Source of the DNA: Clostridia bacterium
Lineage (GTDB): Bacteria; Bacillota; Clostridia; Oscillospirales; Acutalibacteraceae
Direction of reading: 5' to 3'
NCBI GenBank assembly: GCA_017625095.1
Contig: JAGALQ010000040.1
Span: 1-64,000, forward strand
Length of the DNA stretch: 64,000 nt
The position numbers and the translations under genes were made by a program. Positions within the stretch are counted from its first letter, which is position 1; the number at the start of each line of letters is the position of its first letter. Positions 8,201-16,671 of the stretch are shown one piece after another. The notes under the pieces were generated by a model. It was not told the origin of the DNA. It worked only from the letters and a program-made list of their open reading frames with translations, and searched no databases.

Positions 8201-9831
8201 CAACTCTCTATACAGTAATCACAGCAACAATCAAATTCACTCAGCCTTCAACAGGTATGGAATATACCGCTTATGCTTATACTTTCGTATCAGCAGGTAA
8301 CTACGAAATAAACTTCGACGTTAACACATGTTACCCCGGATATATCCGTAATAAGTATCATCTCGGTGTTTACGGTATCCAGTCTACTGACTATAACGGC
8401 GTTCTCGATTACTCGGTAGATCACAACTGGTCAGGTAGCGCAGGTGATTGTGCAACAGTTCCCATGGGTACTGTCTATGCAGACCGCAGCCAGTACAGAT
8501 TCTACGAAGAGATCCCCGGCCTTATGTTTACATTTACAAAGTATGCAGATTCTTATTCTGCAGGTAACATCGGCTCCGGTGTCTTCTCATCAATCAATGT
8601 CGACGTCACATCTTCAAATCCTGATGTAACTGTTGATCCCGCATCATACGGTGTAACACTTAACCAGGATGATTCCAAGAACTTCACCTTCGCCGGTAAC
8701 CTTCCCGCAGCAGGCGAGACAGCTACAACTCTTATCACTCCCACTGTTACAGCTACAGCTACAAACGGCGGTCAGACAATTTCTTATCCGAAGTTCTATC
8801 TTCGTGTAATCTCTTATGATAAGAGCGTACTTCGTGAGACAGTTAATGCTGCTATTGAATCCTGCCGTCAGGAATGGTTCTACTCAGGCGGTTGGGAAAT
8901 CTACAAGAAGGATCTTGAGGCTGCTGTTGCAGTTCTCAATAACCCGATGGTAGTTCAGGCTCAGATTGATGAGGCTAACCTCAATCTTATCGAAGCTATC
9001 GATTGGCTTGAGTATAAGTCAGCTGATTTTGAAGAGCTCCACAAGCTTATCTCTATCGCTAACTCACTCAATCCCGACGATTATCAGGACTTCAGCGCTG
9101 TTACAGATATCCTCAAGAGCATTGACTTCTCACAGGATGTTCTCCAGCAGTCTCTTGTAAATGAGATTATTGATAATCTCAAGGCAGCTATTGATAATCT
9201 TGCTCCTGCACAGGATCGTATTATTATCCGCTGCTACGACAACTCCGGTATCCTTTATCCCGCAACTGTTATAGATGATGAAGGTAACGAGGTTCCGCAG
9301 GTTATCCTTCTCAGCACCGACTACATCTACGGTGATATCGGTGAAAAGGTTATTGTTAACGTTCCCGAAATGATGGGCTATAAGTCAACGGATAAGGCTC
9401 AGCTTGTTACAATCACTAAGGGCGGCGTTGTTGTTGAATTCAACTATGCTCCGGATGTTTACAGAGTTATCCTTAACGCAAACGGTGGTACAGTTGATCC
9501 TGTAACCGTAAACGTTGCTTACGGAAGCACATATACAGGTCTTCCCGTTCCCACTCGTGACGGCTTTGAGTTTGTCGGTTGGTACAACAAACTTTCCGGC
9601 GGTATTAAGGTTGACGATACAGTTAGGGTAACAACAGGTTACTACTCAACACTCTACGCTCGTTGGAAGAGAGTTGTAACAAATGATGCTGAACTTAATT
9701 CTGACAATAATGTCGATACAGGTGTAACTCAGCCTGAAGAAACAATAACTCAGAATTTCTTTGATAAGATCTTTGATTTCTTTACAAAGCTCTTCGAGTT
9801 CTTTAAAACAAAAGTTTTCAATTTCATTTAA
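5203..9831 (+). CDS. Giant exported protein with FIVAR-like and InlB-type modules
   Basis: A 1542-aa protein starting behind GGAGGTG. Residues 1-27 form a signal peptide ending in ASTASA. Roughly 30-720 is a long helical region rich in acidic and hydrophobic residues that matches no family I know. FIVAR-like helical hairpins follow near 815-945 and 1205-1345 (LYSEALDNAYKVAADPDAKQ; QIDEANLNLIEAIDWLEYK), with beta-rich segments between. One Listeria-Bacteroides (InlB B-type) repeat lies at about 1420-1490 (LNANGGTVDP ... GFEFVGWYNK). The end is a Phe-rich amphipathic segment. There is no LPXTG motif or hydrophobic anchor. Codon choice is strongly biased, suggesting high expression. It is probably a cell-surface or matrix protein; the partner or ligand is unknown. 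Confidence 0.8.
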   Translation: MKKVKKLLCILLATVMLATSMASTASAYEAYTTPAGYDSLGKPYYTYEQSCSMLLDFLDKVLYDANINEVVDLSILGTITINLTSVDNTFKSISDLLDMGLINVAQGLSLVGDLKDLDESAIVEPRRTTHADSVVFYALLEFLSDNRPVLEKLVNGTIDLGGIMELVIPPDDPDMGFIYDIPAFLKEMIYTLIYNSVIKAESEPEIDALPAGVTIDSFTIDGLLQEVVDSFIIGDYNVSTQSYTGFLPSMLGKTSITSGSTYDLIQNAIDSLMVDILVPTLVESLPETLDIEVSEEWPYGNPAEPGLLPTIIGIINDYLKLGYPYDAEEYPVIELEKALTWLLAGETVADASGNVTKTPAALYTILSFTDHGIDINDEIYANIVSLLRELGPGLLQMLLPEVIPEDMEFPDMTEWTTDQFISYIIQLIAPGIDFFAGVRFLPDCDTIQECLTYILISLVIDLLPENDYYGMIEDGTLDPENGAWIEIGTDYLIYLINSLIDINIPADSSFEEFVDCLANWLVAEFGFIFNTKQNLAGMTCWEKLDATLFTVLDPTLTTIQKTHDTVSESLIVGAILDGVQTLNIEKILSFIGKNSSPDAILNQPVVNFVLDLLGDILSSLMNGLEIIPASTQNLEDLLYGTTKGGKLGQFAGNLLSALYSEKDYNFPTLIPLVGSLIGLSQNDNFIVNAPVGYPNKTINDLKKLVQQYMPSNDGLTYSDEGYFFYGEEDYEYLFEFTNFDDTYSECVDLINRYNENPNSVTPLEIKNLYYRLGYYYERMTPRSEKCKIQLAYEINYAEANNAETNDNGEGGKIYTDRSWRLYSEALDNAYKVAADPDAKQSAISVARQELFKAQNRLKSYISLARYNVLDVMIKRAEAIPEEDYRLYTTHSIAEFKSAYAEAISIDRDYDIDDQYIVDEVSTRLGTALNSLEFWELNYELGSEIIIDEVVSKDTKTILKFRESTGAAVTNVSATVNGGATIGEMYEEGGYYCWEIDPAAATLYTVITATIKFTQPSTGMEYTAYAYTFVSAGNYEINFDVNTCYPGYIRNKYHLGVYGIQSTDYNGVLDYSVDHNWSGSAGDCATVPMGTVYADRSQYRFYEEIPGLMFTFTKYADSYSAGNIGSGVFSSINVDVTSSNPDVTVDPASYGVTLNQDDSKNFTFAGNLPAAGETATTLITPTVTATATNGGQTISYPKFYLRVISYDKSVLRETVNAAIESCRQEWFYSGGWEIYKKDLEAAVAVLNNPMVVQAQIDEANLNLIEAIDWLEYKSADFEELHKLISIANSLNPDDYQDFSAVTDILKSIDFSQDVLQQSLVNEIIDNLKAAIDNLAPAQDRIIIRCYDNSGILYPATVIDDEGNEVPQVILLSTDYIYGDIGEKVIVNVPEMMGYKSTDKAQLVTITKGGVVVEFNYAPDVYRVILNANGGTVDPVTVNVAYGSTYTGLPVPTRDGFEFVGWYNKLSGGIKVDDTVRVTTGYYSTLYARWKRVVTNDAELNSDNNVDTGVTQPEETITQNFFDKIFDFFTKLFEFFKTKVFNFI

Positions 9832-9891
9832 TTATGATATTGAGATTATTCATCAATCAATAAACTACTCGTGTAATAGGGGAATATGCAA

Positions 9892-12800
9892 ATGGAACTT
9901 AAAAAATTTATAAGCTTTCTTCTTGCATTGACACTTGTATTTAGTACTCTTGCTTGCGGCATCGTAGCCGATGCCGCAAGCTACACCGCTTCGGTTCTTC
10001 AGTATATGATCAATAATCATGATTCCTTCCCGGAAGCAAGATTTACGCCTGAATCATATGCTGTATATTCCGCAGCGTTGGCTAATGCTAATTCTGTCAA
10101 TAGCAATCCTTCTGCCACAGCAGAAGAAATCAGCAACGCAGCCGCAACACTTGCCGCTGCTGAAGCAGGTCTCACAGTTATCAATACAGAGTACAATTCT
10201 GCTCTTGATATCCAGATTCCAAGCACTGTTGTAACAGGTAAGAGCGTTGACATTAAGATTAAGGATGCTGCTTCTAATGAGCTTACAAACCTCGCAGTTG
10301 AGCTTAATAACGCAGTTGTCGCTTCTGAGTTTGCTCTTCAAGATGACGGTTACTACCATGCAACTTTCACATCGACAGGTGCTACAGGCGATATTGTAAC
10401 TGCAACAATCTCTTATGATTATGCAGGTAAATCTTACACAACATATGCTTATGTTCTTATATCTGCTGACGGCGAACACACAGCAATTAAGAACGAGCTC
10501 GGTGCTGTTCTTGCCAGAGAAATGGCTAAGAACAGACAGGCATTCGATTACAGCGGCGGTTTCACAACATACGTTTCTGTTATCAAGAACGCGTTCGAGG
10601 TTTATGCTAACCCCAGTGCTACTCAGACAAGAGTTGACCGTGCAATCGATAATATTGAGCTTGCTGTCAATACTCTTGTAAGCGCTTATGCTGATTACTC
10701 TGAGATTTATGCTCTCGTAGCTAAGGTCAACGAGCTCAATCCCGATAACTACAACTCATTTGTTGATGTTACCAATGCCATCGCTCTTGTACAGTACGAT
10801 CTTCCTGCAAGCAAGCAGTCTGCTGTTGATCAGATGGCTGATAATATTCAGGCTGCTCTTGACGGTCTTACCCTTAAGACAGCACGTTACACTGTTGTCG
10901 CTCAGACACCTGATGCTTCTGACCCCAGCGGTTACCGTCAGCTTAGCTCTCAGACATACGATGGTACAAGAACTTACGTTGTACGTGTAACTGCTCCTGT
11001 TCATCCCGGTTATGAGCCCACAGAGCAGTACCAGACTGTTACACTTTCTGCTGATGAGCAGACAGTTACTTTCACTTATGAGCCCGTTACATACTATGCT
11101 TACTTCAATCCCAACGGCGGTTCGGTAGACATTACATCTAAGGAACTTACCTTCGGCGCAGAGTATGGCGAGCTTCCCGTTGCAACAAGAGACGGTTATA
11201 CTTTCCTCGGTTGGTTCTCCGATGCTGCAGGCGGTGAGCAGATCATTGCTGACACTATCGTTACAATCAACTACGTAGAAAACCTCTTTGCTCATTGGAG
11301 TGACGTTGAAAGCTACACATTCCAGTTCGATTCAACTCTCGGTTCAGCATGTGATCCTATCACAGCAGTTTACGGTGAAGAAATCGAAATGCCCGTACCC
11401 ACAAGATTTGGCTATACATTCACAGGTTGGTATTATGATACAGCATGCACTCAGCCCGCATCTTACACAACAATGCCTGACCTTGGTGATGCAGGTGCAG
11501 CCGTGACCGTATATGCAGGCTGGACAGAGAAGGTATATGATATCACACTCGATCCCGGTGAGAACGGTGTTGTTACTCCTTCAGATTACACAGTAACATT
11601 CGGTTCAACTTACGGCACACTTCCCACTCCCACCAAGGATGGTCATACCTTTATCGGCTGGTTCACACAGCCTGAGGGTGGCGATCAGATCACAGCTGCA
11701 GTTCTTGTAGAGCTTGATACACATCATACTCTCTACGCTCAATACAGTGTAAACACTTACACACTTTACTTTGACACTGACGGTGGCACTGAGATTGAGC
11801 CTATCACTGCTCCTTACGGCACACCGATTAACATTGCTAATCCCACTAAGGATCTCTACATCTTCGATTGCTGGATGCTTAATGGCGAGCCTTACGACCT
11901 CAAGACAATGCCTTCAGGTAACGTAACTGTTGAAACTGTATGGACACTTAACACAGTTTGTAATTACTATCTCGATGTTTACAAGACAATCGATGGCAAG
12001 CGCGTTCCCGCTACATCAATCAAGGAAGGCGATGCAATTGAAGTTGAGGTAAGCATCAAGACAAACTACTATGCCGGTCAGGGTATCTTTGGTATTATGT
12101 TCGACAACCGTGTATTCACTGTTTCAACTAATATCAGAACTGCCACAGTAGCTAATACAACATCTGACTATATCAAGTCTCTTGCTTCAACTGCAATTTC
12201 CGGTTCTACAAACTATGCTGCTACTAACTGGTCAAGTAAATTTGAGGACAATGTTCCGCTTAATCCCGATTATATCAAGTGTACCCGTATTACAACAGGT
12301 GCCTTTGCAACAACAAGCAAGAAGCCTCCTGTTATTGTAAACGAGAAGACACATGTATTTACACTTAAGCTTACAGTTAACACAGGTATCGATGCTGCAA
12401 TTACAAACGGTCTTATCTTTATTGATGAAAGAGTTTGTAAGTCTCCCACAAACAATGCAAATAATGTTCCCACATCAGTTGCTTGTGTAACAGAAAACGG
12501 CACAGCATATAAGCTTGATACGGTTAACCTTGTTCCCGATGTTTCTAACGCATTCGTTTCTCTTGATATCGCAGCAACAGACTGTGAGCTTGCTCCTGTA
12601 GACGGCAGCACAACAGTTGTTGAGACAAAGAGCAGAATCGTTTACGGTCTTGCTGAAGAGCTTACACTCGATAAGTTCAAGACTGATTATGCTGAAGTTA
12701 TCGGTACTGGTACAATTCAGTGCGAAGATTCCGTTCTTGGTACTGGTTCTGTTATCAAGGTTATGGACGGCACAACCTGCAGACTTGAGTACACCGTTAT

Positions 12801-13020
12801 CATTTACGGTGACCTTGACGGTAACGGTACAGCCGATGCAAATGACTCATTCCTTGTCAAGATGATCAATAACGGTCTGATTTCAGTAGACAGACTCAAC
12901 GAGTATGAGAAGATGGCTGCTGATCCGAACCACGACGGTGTTATTGATGCAAACGACGCAGTTCTTCTTAATGACGCTGCTCTTCTTAAAGAGGTAGTCA
13001 GCCAGGTTGCAACTGCATAA
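9892..13020 (+). CDS. Exported multi-module protein with InlB-type repeats and C-terminal dockerin
   Basis: A 1042-aa protein. The ATG at 9892 lies eight bases after AGGGGA; the ATG two codons earlier is too close. Modules in order: signal peptide 1-28; FIVAR-like hairpins near 35-100, 200-265 and 270-330; a MucBP-like beta segment near 330-400; four InlB B-type repeats at about 405-684 (each with GY/H-T-F-x-GW-like cores); a beta-rich cohesin-like region near 690-880 (AIEVEVSIKTNYYAGQGIF); and a type I dockerin at the end with two calcium loops (GDLDGNGTADANDS and DPNHDGVIDANDA). The dockerin implies binding to a cohesin on a scaffold or the cell surface. It lies 60 bases after the preceding giant gene and shares its codon bias. 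Confidence 0.85.
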   Translation: MELKKFISFLLALTLVFSTLACGIVADAASYTASVLQYMINNHDSFPEARFTPESYAVYSAALANANSVNSNPSATAEEISNAAATLAAAEAGLTVINTEYNSALDIQIPSTVVTGKSVDIKIKDAASNELTNLAVELNNAVVASEFALQDDGYYHATFTSTGATGDIVTATISYDYAGKSYTTYAYVLISADGEHTAIKNELGAVLAREMAKNRQAFDYSGGFTTYVSVIKNAFEVYANPSATQTRVDRAIDNIELAVNTLVSAYADYSEIYALVAKVNELNPDNYNSFVDVTNAIALVQYDLPASKQSAVDQMADNIQAALDGLTLKTARYTVVAQTPDASDPSGYRQLSSQTYDGTRTYVVRVTAPVHPGYEPTEQYQTVTLSADEQTVTFTYEPVTYYAYFNPNGGSVDITSKELTFGAEYGELPVATRDGYTFLGWFSDAAGGEQIIADTIVTINYVENLFAHWSDVESYTFQFDSTLGSACDPITAVYGEEIEMPVPTRFGYTFTGWYYDTACTQPASYTTMPDLGDAGAAVTVYAGWTEKVYDITLDPGENGVVTPSDYTVTFGSTYGTLPTPTKDGHTFIGWFTQPEGGDQITAAVLVELDTHHTLYAQYSVNTYTLYFDTDGGTEIEPITAPYGTPINIANPTKDLYIFDCWMLNGEPYDLKTMPSGNVTVETVWTLNTVCNYYLDVYKTIDGKRVPATSIKEGDAIEVEVSIKTNYYAGQGIFGIMFDNRVFTVSTNIRTATVANTTSDYIKSLASTAISGSTNYAATNWSSKFEDNVPLNPDYIKCTRITTGAFATTSKKPPVIVNEKTHVFTLKLTVNTGIDAAITNGLIFIDERVCKSPTNNANNVPTSVACVTENGTAYKLDTVNLVPDVSNAFVSLDIAATDCELAPVDGSTTVVETKSRIVYGLAEELTLDKFKTDYAEVIGTGTIQCEDSVLGTGSVIKVMDGTTCRLEYTVIIYGDLDGNGTADANDSFLVKMINNGLISVDRLNEYEKMAADPNHDGVIDANDAVLLNDAALLKEVVSQVATA

Positions 13021-13040
13021 TTAAATTCCCGACACGAGAG

Positions 13041-13074
13041 AATGCCGTCCGGCTAAACCCGGGCGGCATTTTTT
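13041..13074 (+). terminator. Intrinsic terminator after the dockerin protein
   Basis: AATGCCGTCCGG and CCCGGGCGGCATT form a GC-rich stem with one G-T pair and a short ctaaa loop, followed by a T-run. Confidence 0.85.
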
Positions 13075-13137
13075 GAAGAAGGTGTTATTCTGGCATATAT
13101 TTTTAAAACTTTCGCAAACGGTAACAGCTACATTGAG

Positions 13138-13614
13138 ATGAGCGATGCTGCGCACAATCTGCTGCGTACAGCAATTGAAGAAAAATACGGTATTCCTAAA
13201 AATGAAATTGTTATTCTCAAAGACGATAAAGGAAAGCCTTATGTTGAGGGCAGGGAAGATATTTTTGTCAGCCTCAGCCACAGTAAAGGCGCTGTTATGT
13301 GCGGTGTTTCAGATAAAGAAGTCGGTGTTGATATTGAATTGTGCGCAAAACGCCGAAAATCAGTCGAATCACGTGTTTTTACAGAGCACGAAATATCTTT
13401 GCTGAACAGTGCAGAAGACGAAGATAAGGCGTTTTTTACACTCTGGACGCTGAAAGAAAGTTATCTCAAAGCTATAGGCACAGGCTTTGCTGACAACGCA
13501 AAGATTATTGAGTTTTTATCACTCAAATATCCCATTGAATCAACCGATAGTAACTTTGTTTTTACCGTTGATGAATATGAAGGCTTTCTTTTTACTGTTT
13601 GCGAAAAAAAATAG
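13138..13614 (+). CDS. 4'-phosphopantetheinyl transferase (Sfp/AcpT-like)
   Basis: This encodes 158 aa from the first ATG. It would transfer phosphopantetheine from CoA to a serine of a carrier protein. Motifs are KGKPYVEG, FVSLSHSKG, GVDIE (magnesium-binding Asp and Glu) and LWTLKESYLKAIGTG (catalytic Glu and Lys). The ATG has no ribosome site. Upstream in frame, a CTG at 13090 lies five bases after GAAGGTG (13078-13084) and would add 16 residues, so a non-AUG start is likely. Even so, the N-terminus is shorter than in Sfp. No carrier-protein or polyketide gene is nearby, so the partner may be the fatty-acid acyl carrier protein. Confidence 0.82.
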   Translation: MSDAAHNLLRTAIEEKYGIPKNEIVILKDDKGKPYVEGREDIFVSLSHSKGAVMCGVSDKEVGVDIELCAKRRKSVESRVFTEHEISLLNSAEDEDKAFFTLWTLKESYLKAIGTGFADNAKIIEFLSLKYPIESTDSNFVFTVDEYEGFLFTVCEKK

Positions 13615-13647
13615 TCCTGATTATATAATTAATATTATATATATATA

Positions 13648-13676
13648 TTGAAATTTTTTCCGAAGTATGGTAGATT
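13648..13676 (+). promoter_or_regulatory. SigA-type promoter for the SDR gene
   Basis: TTGAAA (13648-13653), a 17-base spacer and TAGATT (13671-13676), embedded in an AT-rich tract. Confidence 0.55.
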
Positions 13677-13709
13677 TAAAGTAACAAGATTATAGGAGGC
13701 AAAAGCATT

Positions 13710-15254
13710 ATGAGTAAAAAAACGGTATTCCTGACCGGTGCTTCAGGCAACATGGGTTGGGAAGGTTTCAAGCAGCTGTATGCTAAGAAGGATAAGTTTA
13801 ACATTGTTGTTCTTCTTCGTGACAGCGAGAAAAACAGAGAAAAGTTTAAGGATTATATGAATGATCCTTCTGTCAGAATCGTATGGGGCGACCTCAGAAA
13901 GTATGAGAGCGTTCTCGATTGTGTTAACGGTTCAGATTACGTCCTTCACGTTGGCGGTATGGTTTCTCCCTCTGCTGACTATCTTCCCATCGCAACTATC
14001 AAGACTAATGTAGGCGCTGCACAGAACATTGTTAAGGCTGTTAAGGCACAGCCCGATCCTGATGCAGTTAAGGTTGTTTACATAGGTACAGTTGCTGAGA
14101 CAGGTGAGCGTGACGACCCGATTCATTGGGCACGTACAGGTGACCCCATCAAAATCAGCGTATATGACCACTATGCAACAAGTAAGGTTATTGCTGAATC
14201 TGTTTTTGCAGAATCAGGCCTTAAATATTGGGTATCTCTTCGTCAGTCAGGCATTCTCTATCCCGAAATCCTTAAGAACATGGAGCCCATCATGTATCAC
14301 GTTGTTATCAACGGTGTTCTCGAGTGGGCAACAGTTGAGGATTCAGGTCGCCTCCTTGTTAACGTCTGTGGCGACGATGTTCCCGAAGAGTTCTGGAGAA
14401 GATTCTACAACATCGGTTCCGGTGCTCAGTACAGAATCACAAATATGGAGTTCGAAGAGCTTCTTCTTGGTAAGTGCGGTCTCGGTCTTGGCGATCCCAA
14501 GAAGCTGTTTGATCCCGATTGGTTTATCACACGTAACTTCCACGGTCAGTGGTATCTTGACTCCGATGTTCTTGAGAGCTATCTCCACTTCCGTGCAAAC
14601 ACTCCCATCAAGGATTACTTCAAGAGCATGATGGACAGAGTCGAGTGGTTCTACAAGCTTGCTTTCCTTGCAAAGCCCTTTGCTTTTGCTGTTAAGCCCT
14701 TTATGAAGAAGATTGCTCAGACTCCCGTTTACGGTACACTCTGGTGGAGAGAGAATAAGGTTGCTCCCAGAATCAACGCTTACGTCGGCTCTCTTGAGAA
14801 GTGGAACGCTATCGGCTCTGACTGGAGCAAGGTTAAGGTTTACCGTCCTAACGATGATCCTGCAAAGGCTCTCGTTCTTGATCACGGCTATGATGAGACA
14901 AAACCCTTCGATACACTCACAATTGAGGATCTTCAGAAGGCTGCTGAGTTCCGTGGCGGTAAGTGCCTTGCAACTGAGATCGTTGATATGTACACACCTG
15001 TTGAGTGGGAATGTGCACACGGTCACAAGTTTATGATGAGCCCGAACCTTGTTCTCCGCGGCGGCCACTGGTGCCCCGAAGAGCTTCCCTCATCACTTGA
15101 GAAGGCTGAGCAGAAGAAGTTCCGTTGGGCATACGATGACGAAGCAAAGGTCAATCCCTTCTTCGCTCAGGTATGGTATCCGCTCCACGATAAGAGCGAA
15201 AATAACGTCTACACCGAAGAAATCTATGCAGATTTCAAGGAGTACAAGAAATAA
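13710..15254 (+). CDS. Extended SDR (NAD-dependent epimerase/dehydratase-like) with zinc-ribbon-like C-terminus
   Basis: A 514-aa protein. The N-terminal Rossmann domain has TGASGNMG at residues 9-16, an acidic GDLR segment and the catalytic YxxxK as YATSK near residue 155, so it is an extended short-chain dehydrogenase. These enzymes act on nucleotide sugars or other NAD(P)-linked substrates; the substrate is unknown. It is about 200 residues longer than usual. The extension has a WECAHGHKFM...HWCPEE segment that resembles a CxxxH...CPxC zinc ribbon lacking the last cysteine. The start follows AGGAGG. Codon usage is as biased as in the exported giants, suggesting abundant protein. It has its own promoter and terminator. 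Confidence 0.75.
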   Translation: MSKKTVFLTGASGNMGWEGFKQLYAKKDKFNIVVLLRDSEKNREKFKDYMNDPSVRIVWGDLRKYESVLDCVNGSDYVLHVGGMVSPSADYLPIATIKTNVGAAQNIVKAVKAQPDPDAVKVVYIGTVAETGERDDPIHWARTGDPIKISVYDHYATSKVIAESVFAESGLKYWVSLRQSGILYPEILKNMEPIMYHVVINGVLEWATVEDSGRLLVNVCGDDVPEEFWRRFYNIGSGAQYRITNMEFEELLLGKCGLGLGDPKKLFDPDWFITRNFHGQWYLDSDVLESYLHFRANTPIKDYFKSMMDRVEWFYKLAFLAKPFAFAVKPFMKKIAQTPVYGTLWWRENKVAPRINAYVGSLEKWNAIGSDWSKVKVYRPNDDPAKALVLDHGYDETKPFDTLTIEDLQKAAEFRGGKCLATEIVDMYTPVEWECAHGHKFMMSPNLVLRGGHWCPEELPSSLEKAEQKKFRWAYDDEAKVNPFFAQVWYPLHDKSENNVYTEEIYADFKEYKK

Positions 15255-15351
15255 GTCGACAAGGTCGACTCCAAATACCTCAATTAACCTGAGGCACAGA
15301 GTTCAAGCAATAAAACGAGATGAGTTTGTTGCATAAATCGATTTAAAACCG

Positions 15352-15389
15352 AACAGCACAGTTCAATTCCGAACTGTGCTGTTTTTTTA
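15352..15389 (+). terminator. Intrinsic terminator after the SDR gene
   Basis: A 13-bp perfect stem (AACAGCACAGTTC / GAACTGTGCTGTT) with a six-base loop and a long T-run. The rest of the gap 15255-15610 holds small dyads, an AT-rich tract and the promoter at 15514; no gene was seen. Confidence 0.9.
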
Positions 15390-15513
15390 TATATTTTGCA
15401 TATTGAAGATTTGTGGTATTGACATATTGCACAAATAGTCTATTACTGAAGTTACAACAATGTTAACAAAACTGTGATATATTAACAAATTTTTAATAAA
15501 ATACGACAAAATA

Positions 15514-15542
15514 TTGAATAAACGATTGCTTCTTGGTATAAT
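15514..15542 (+). promoter_or_regulatory. SigA-type promoter for the BspA-type exported protein
   Basis: TTGAAT (15514-15519), a 17-base spacer and TATAAT (15537-15542). A G-rich ribosome site follows before the ATG at 15611. Confidence 0.7.
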
Positions 15543-15610
15543 ATAGATGCCAAGTATATTTTATTGTTCGTTTAAAGGAAGCGAACAAAACAAAAGGGAG
15601 GTAAATATAT

Positions 15611-16642
15611 ATGTTAAGATTTTCAAAAAGGTTTATGTCGGTCTTGCTTTGTGTAGTTCTTCTTTTCACCACCGCAAGCTTAGCCTTTGCGGCGGAGGAC
15701 GGCAGAAAGGTTGTTGACAGCGGTTTTTGCGGTGCACAGGGCGATAACCTTAAATGGACACTCTACAAAGACGGAGAACTCATCATCAGCGGCGAGGGTG
15801 AAATGGATTGGTATTATCCTTGGTCTGATAACAAAAAAGCCCCTTGGAACAGTTATTTCGAAGATATTTATATTATTACAGTTGAAGAAGGTGTTACGGG
15901 AATAGGAAATTATGCTTTTGTAAGTGACTACCTGACAGAATACTGCAAAATCAAATTACCCAGAACCTTGCAGTTTGTTGAAGGCAGTTTTTTTCACAGT
16001 ATAGAAATGAGCAGAGTTCCCGGCCAACACCTTGTTTACTGTTATGCAGGAAGAAGAGAAGATTGGGCTAATGTAAGACAAAAAATGTGTAACATCAAAA
16101 TTGATCATTCGGTCCCAGGTACACAATGTACTATCGAATACACTGGTGAACAAAGTTTGTCTTCTCCGGAATCCAAATACTCCAAGCTTTACTTCAATGG
16201 TGAAGAGCCAGATGCTTTTTGTGAGCTTATTAAAGATAAAGAGTTAGGATTGGATTACGTAGCACATTATTATTCACCTGATATTAGAGCGGAAAAAATA
16301 CTCTGGTATCGTATACATAATGGCAAGGATAAAATAATCGCTCAAATGAATGTCGGTGAATATGACATAAAAGAGTTTTTTGCAACAACTTATCAATCGG
16401 GTCAGTATTATTTAAGAGCTGATGTTGTTGATCTCAAAGGCAACGTTTTAGCTTCTTCTGAACAGGTTTTAATTGCCGATGTTCCCGAATTCGGTGAAAG
16501 AGTAAAACTGATGTTCTCCGACATTAAACTGCTGATTGGTGAATTTATATATGTGCTATGGATTTTGGTCGGTTTACCGATATTCGGCGCATTTGCGCTG
16601 CCTATTATAGAATTACTCGATTTATTTGGCTATAAGTTTTAA
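15611..16642 (+). CDS. Exported BspA-type protein with C-terminal membrane helix
   Basis: A 343-aa protein with a signal peptide at residues 1-27 ending SLAFAA. Residues 40-105 match the start of BspA-type leucine-rich-repeat proteins: LKWTLYKDGELIISGEGEMD, then a PWNSY segment and VEEGVTGIGNYAF. Only one such repeat unit is present; the middle is a beta-rich region of unknown type. A hydrophobic helix at about 315-335 probably anchors the C-terminus in the membrane. The start follows GGGAGG. Codon use is less biased than in the upstream giants. It is probably an anchored surface protein; the ligand is unknown. Confidence 0.7.
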   Translation: MLRFSKRFMSVLLCVVLLFTTASLAFAAEDGRKVVDSGFCGAQGDNLKWTLYKDGELIISGEGEMDWYYPWSDNKKAPWNSYFEDIYIITVEEGVTGIGNYAFVSDYLTEYCKIKLPRTLQFVEGSFFHSIEMSRVPGQHLVYCYAGRREDWANVRQKMCNIKIDHSVPGTQCTIEYTGEQSLSSPESKYSKLYFNGEEPDAFCELIKDKELGLDYVAHYYSPDIRAEKILWYRIHNGKDKIIAQMNVGEYDIKEFFATTYQSGQYYLRADVVDLKGNVLASSEQVLIADVPEFGERVKLMFSDIKLLIGEFIYVLWILVGLPIFGAFALPIIELLDLFGYKF

Positions 16643-16671
16643 AAAAGTGTGATGAAACTGACGATATCTTC

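Noticed and set aside
14343..15068. 241-codon minus-strand open frame inside the SDR gene
   Set aside because: It is antisense to a strongly codon-biased gene. The bias (CTT, GTT, GAG) leaves few stops on the other strand. The protein is low in recognisable structure and has no ribosome site.
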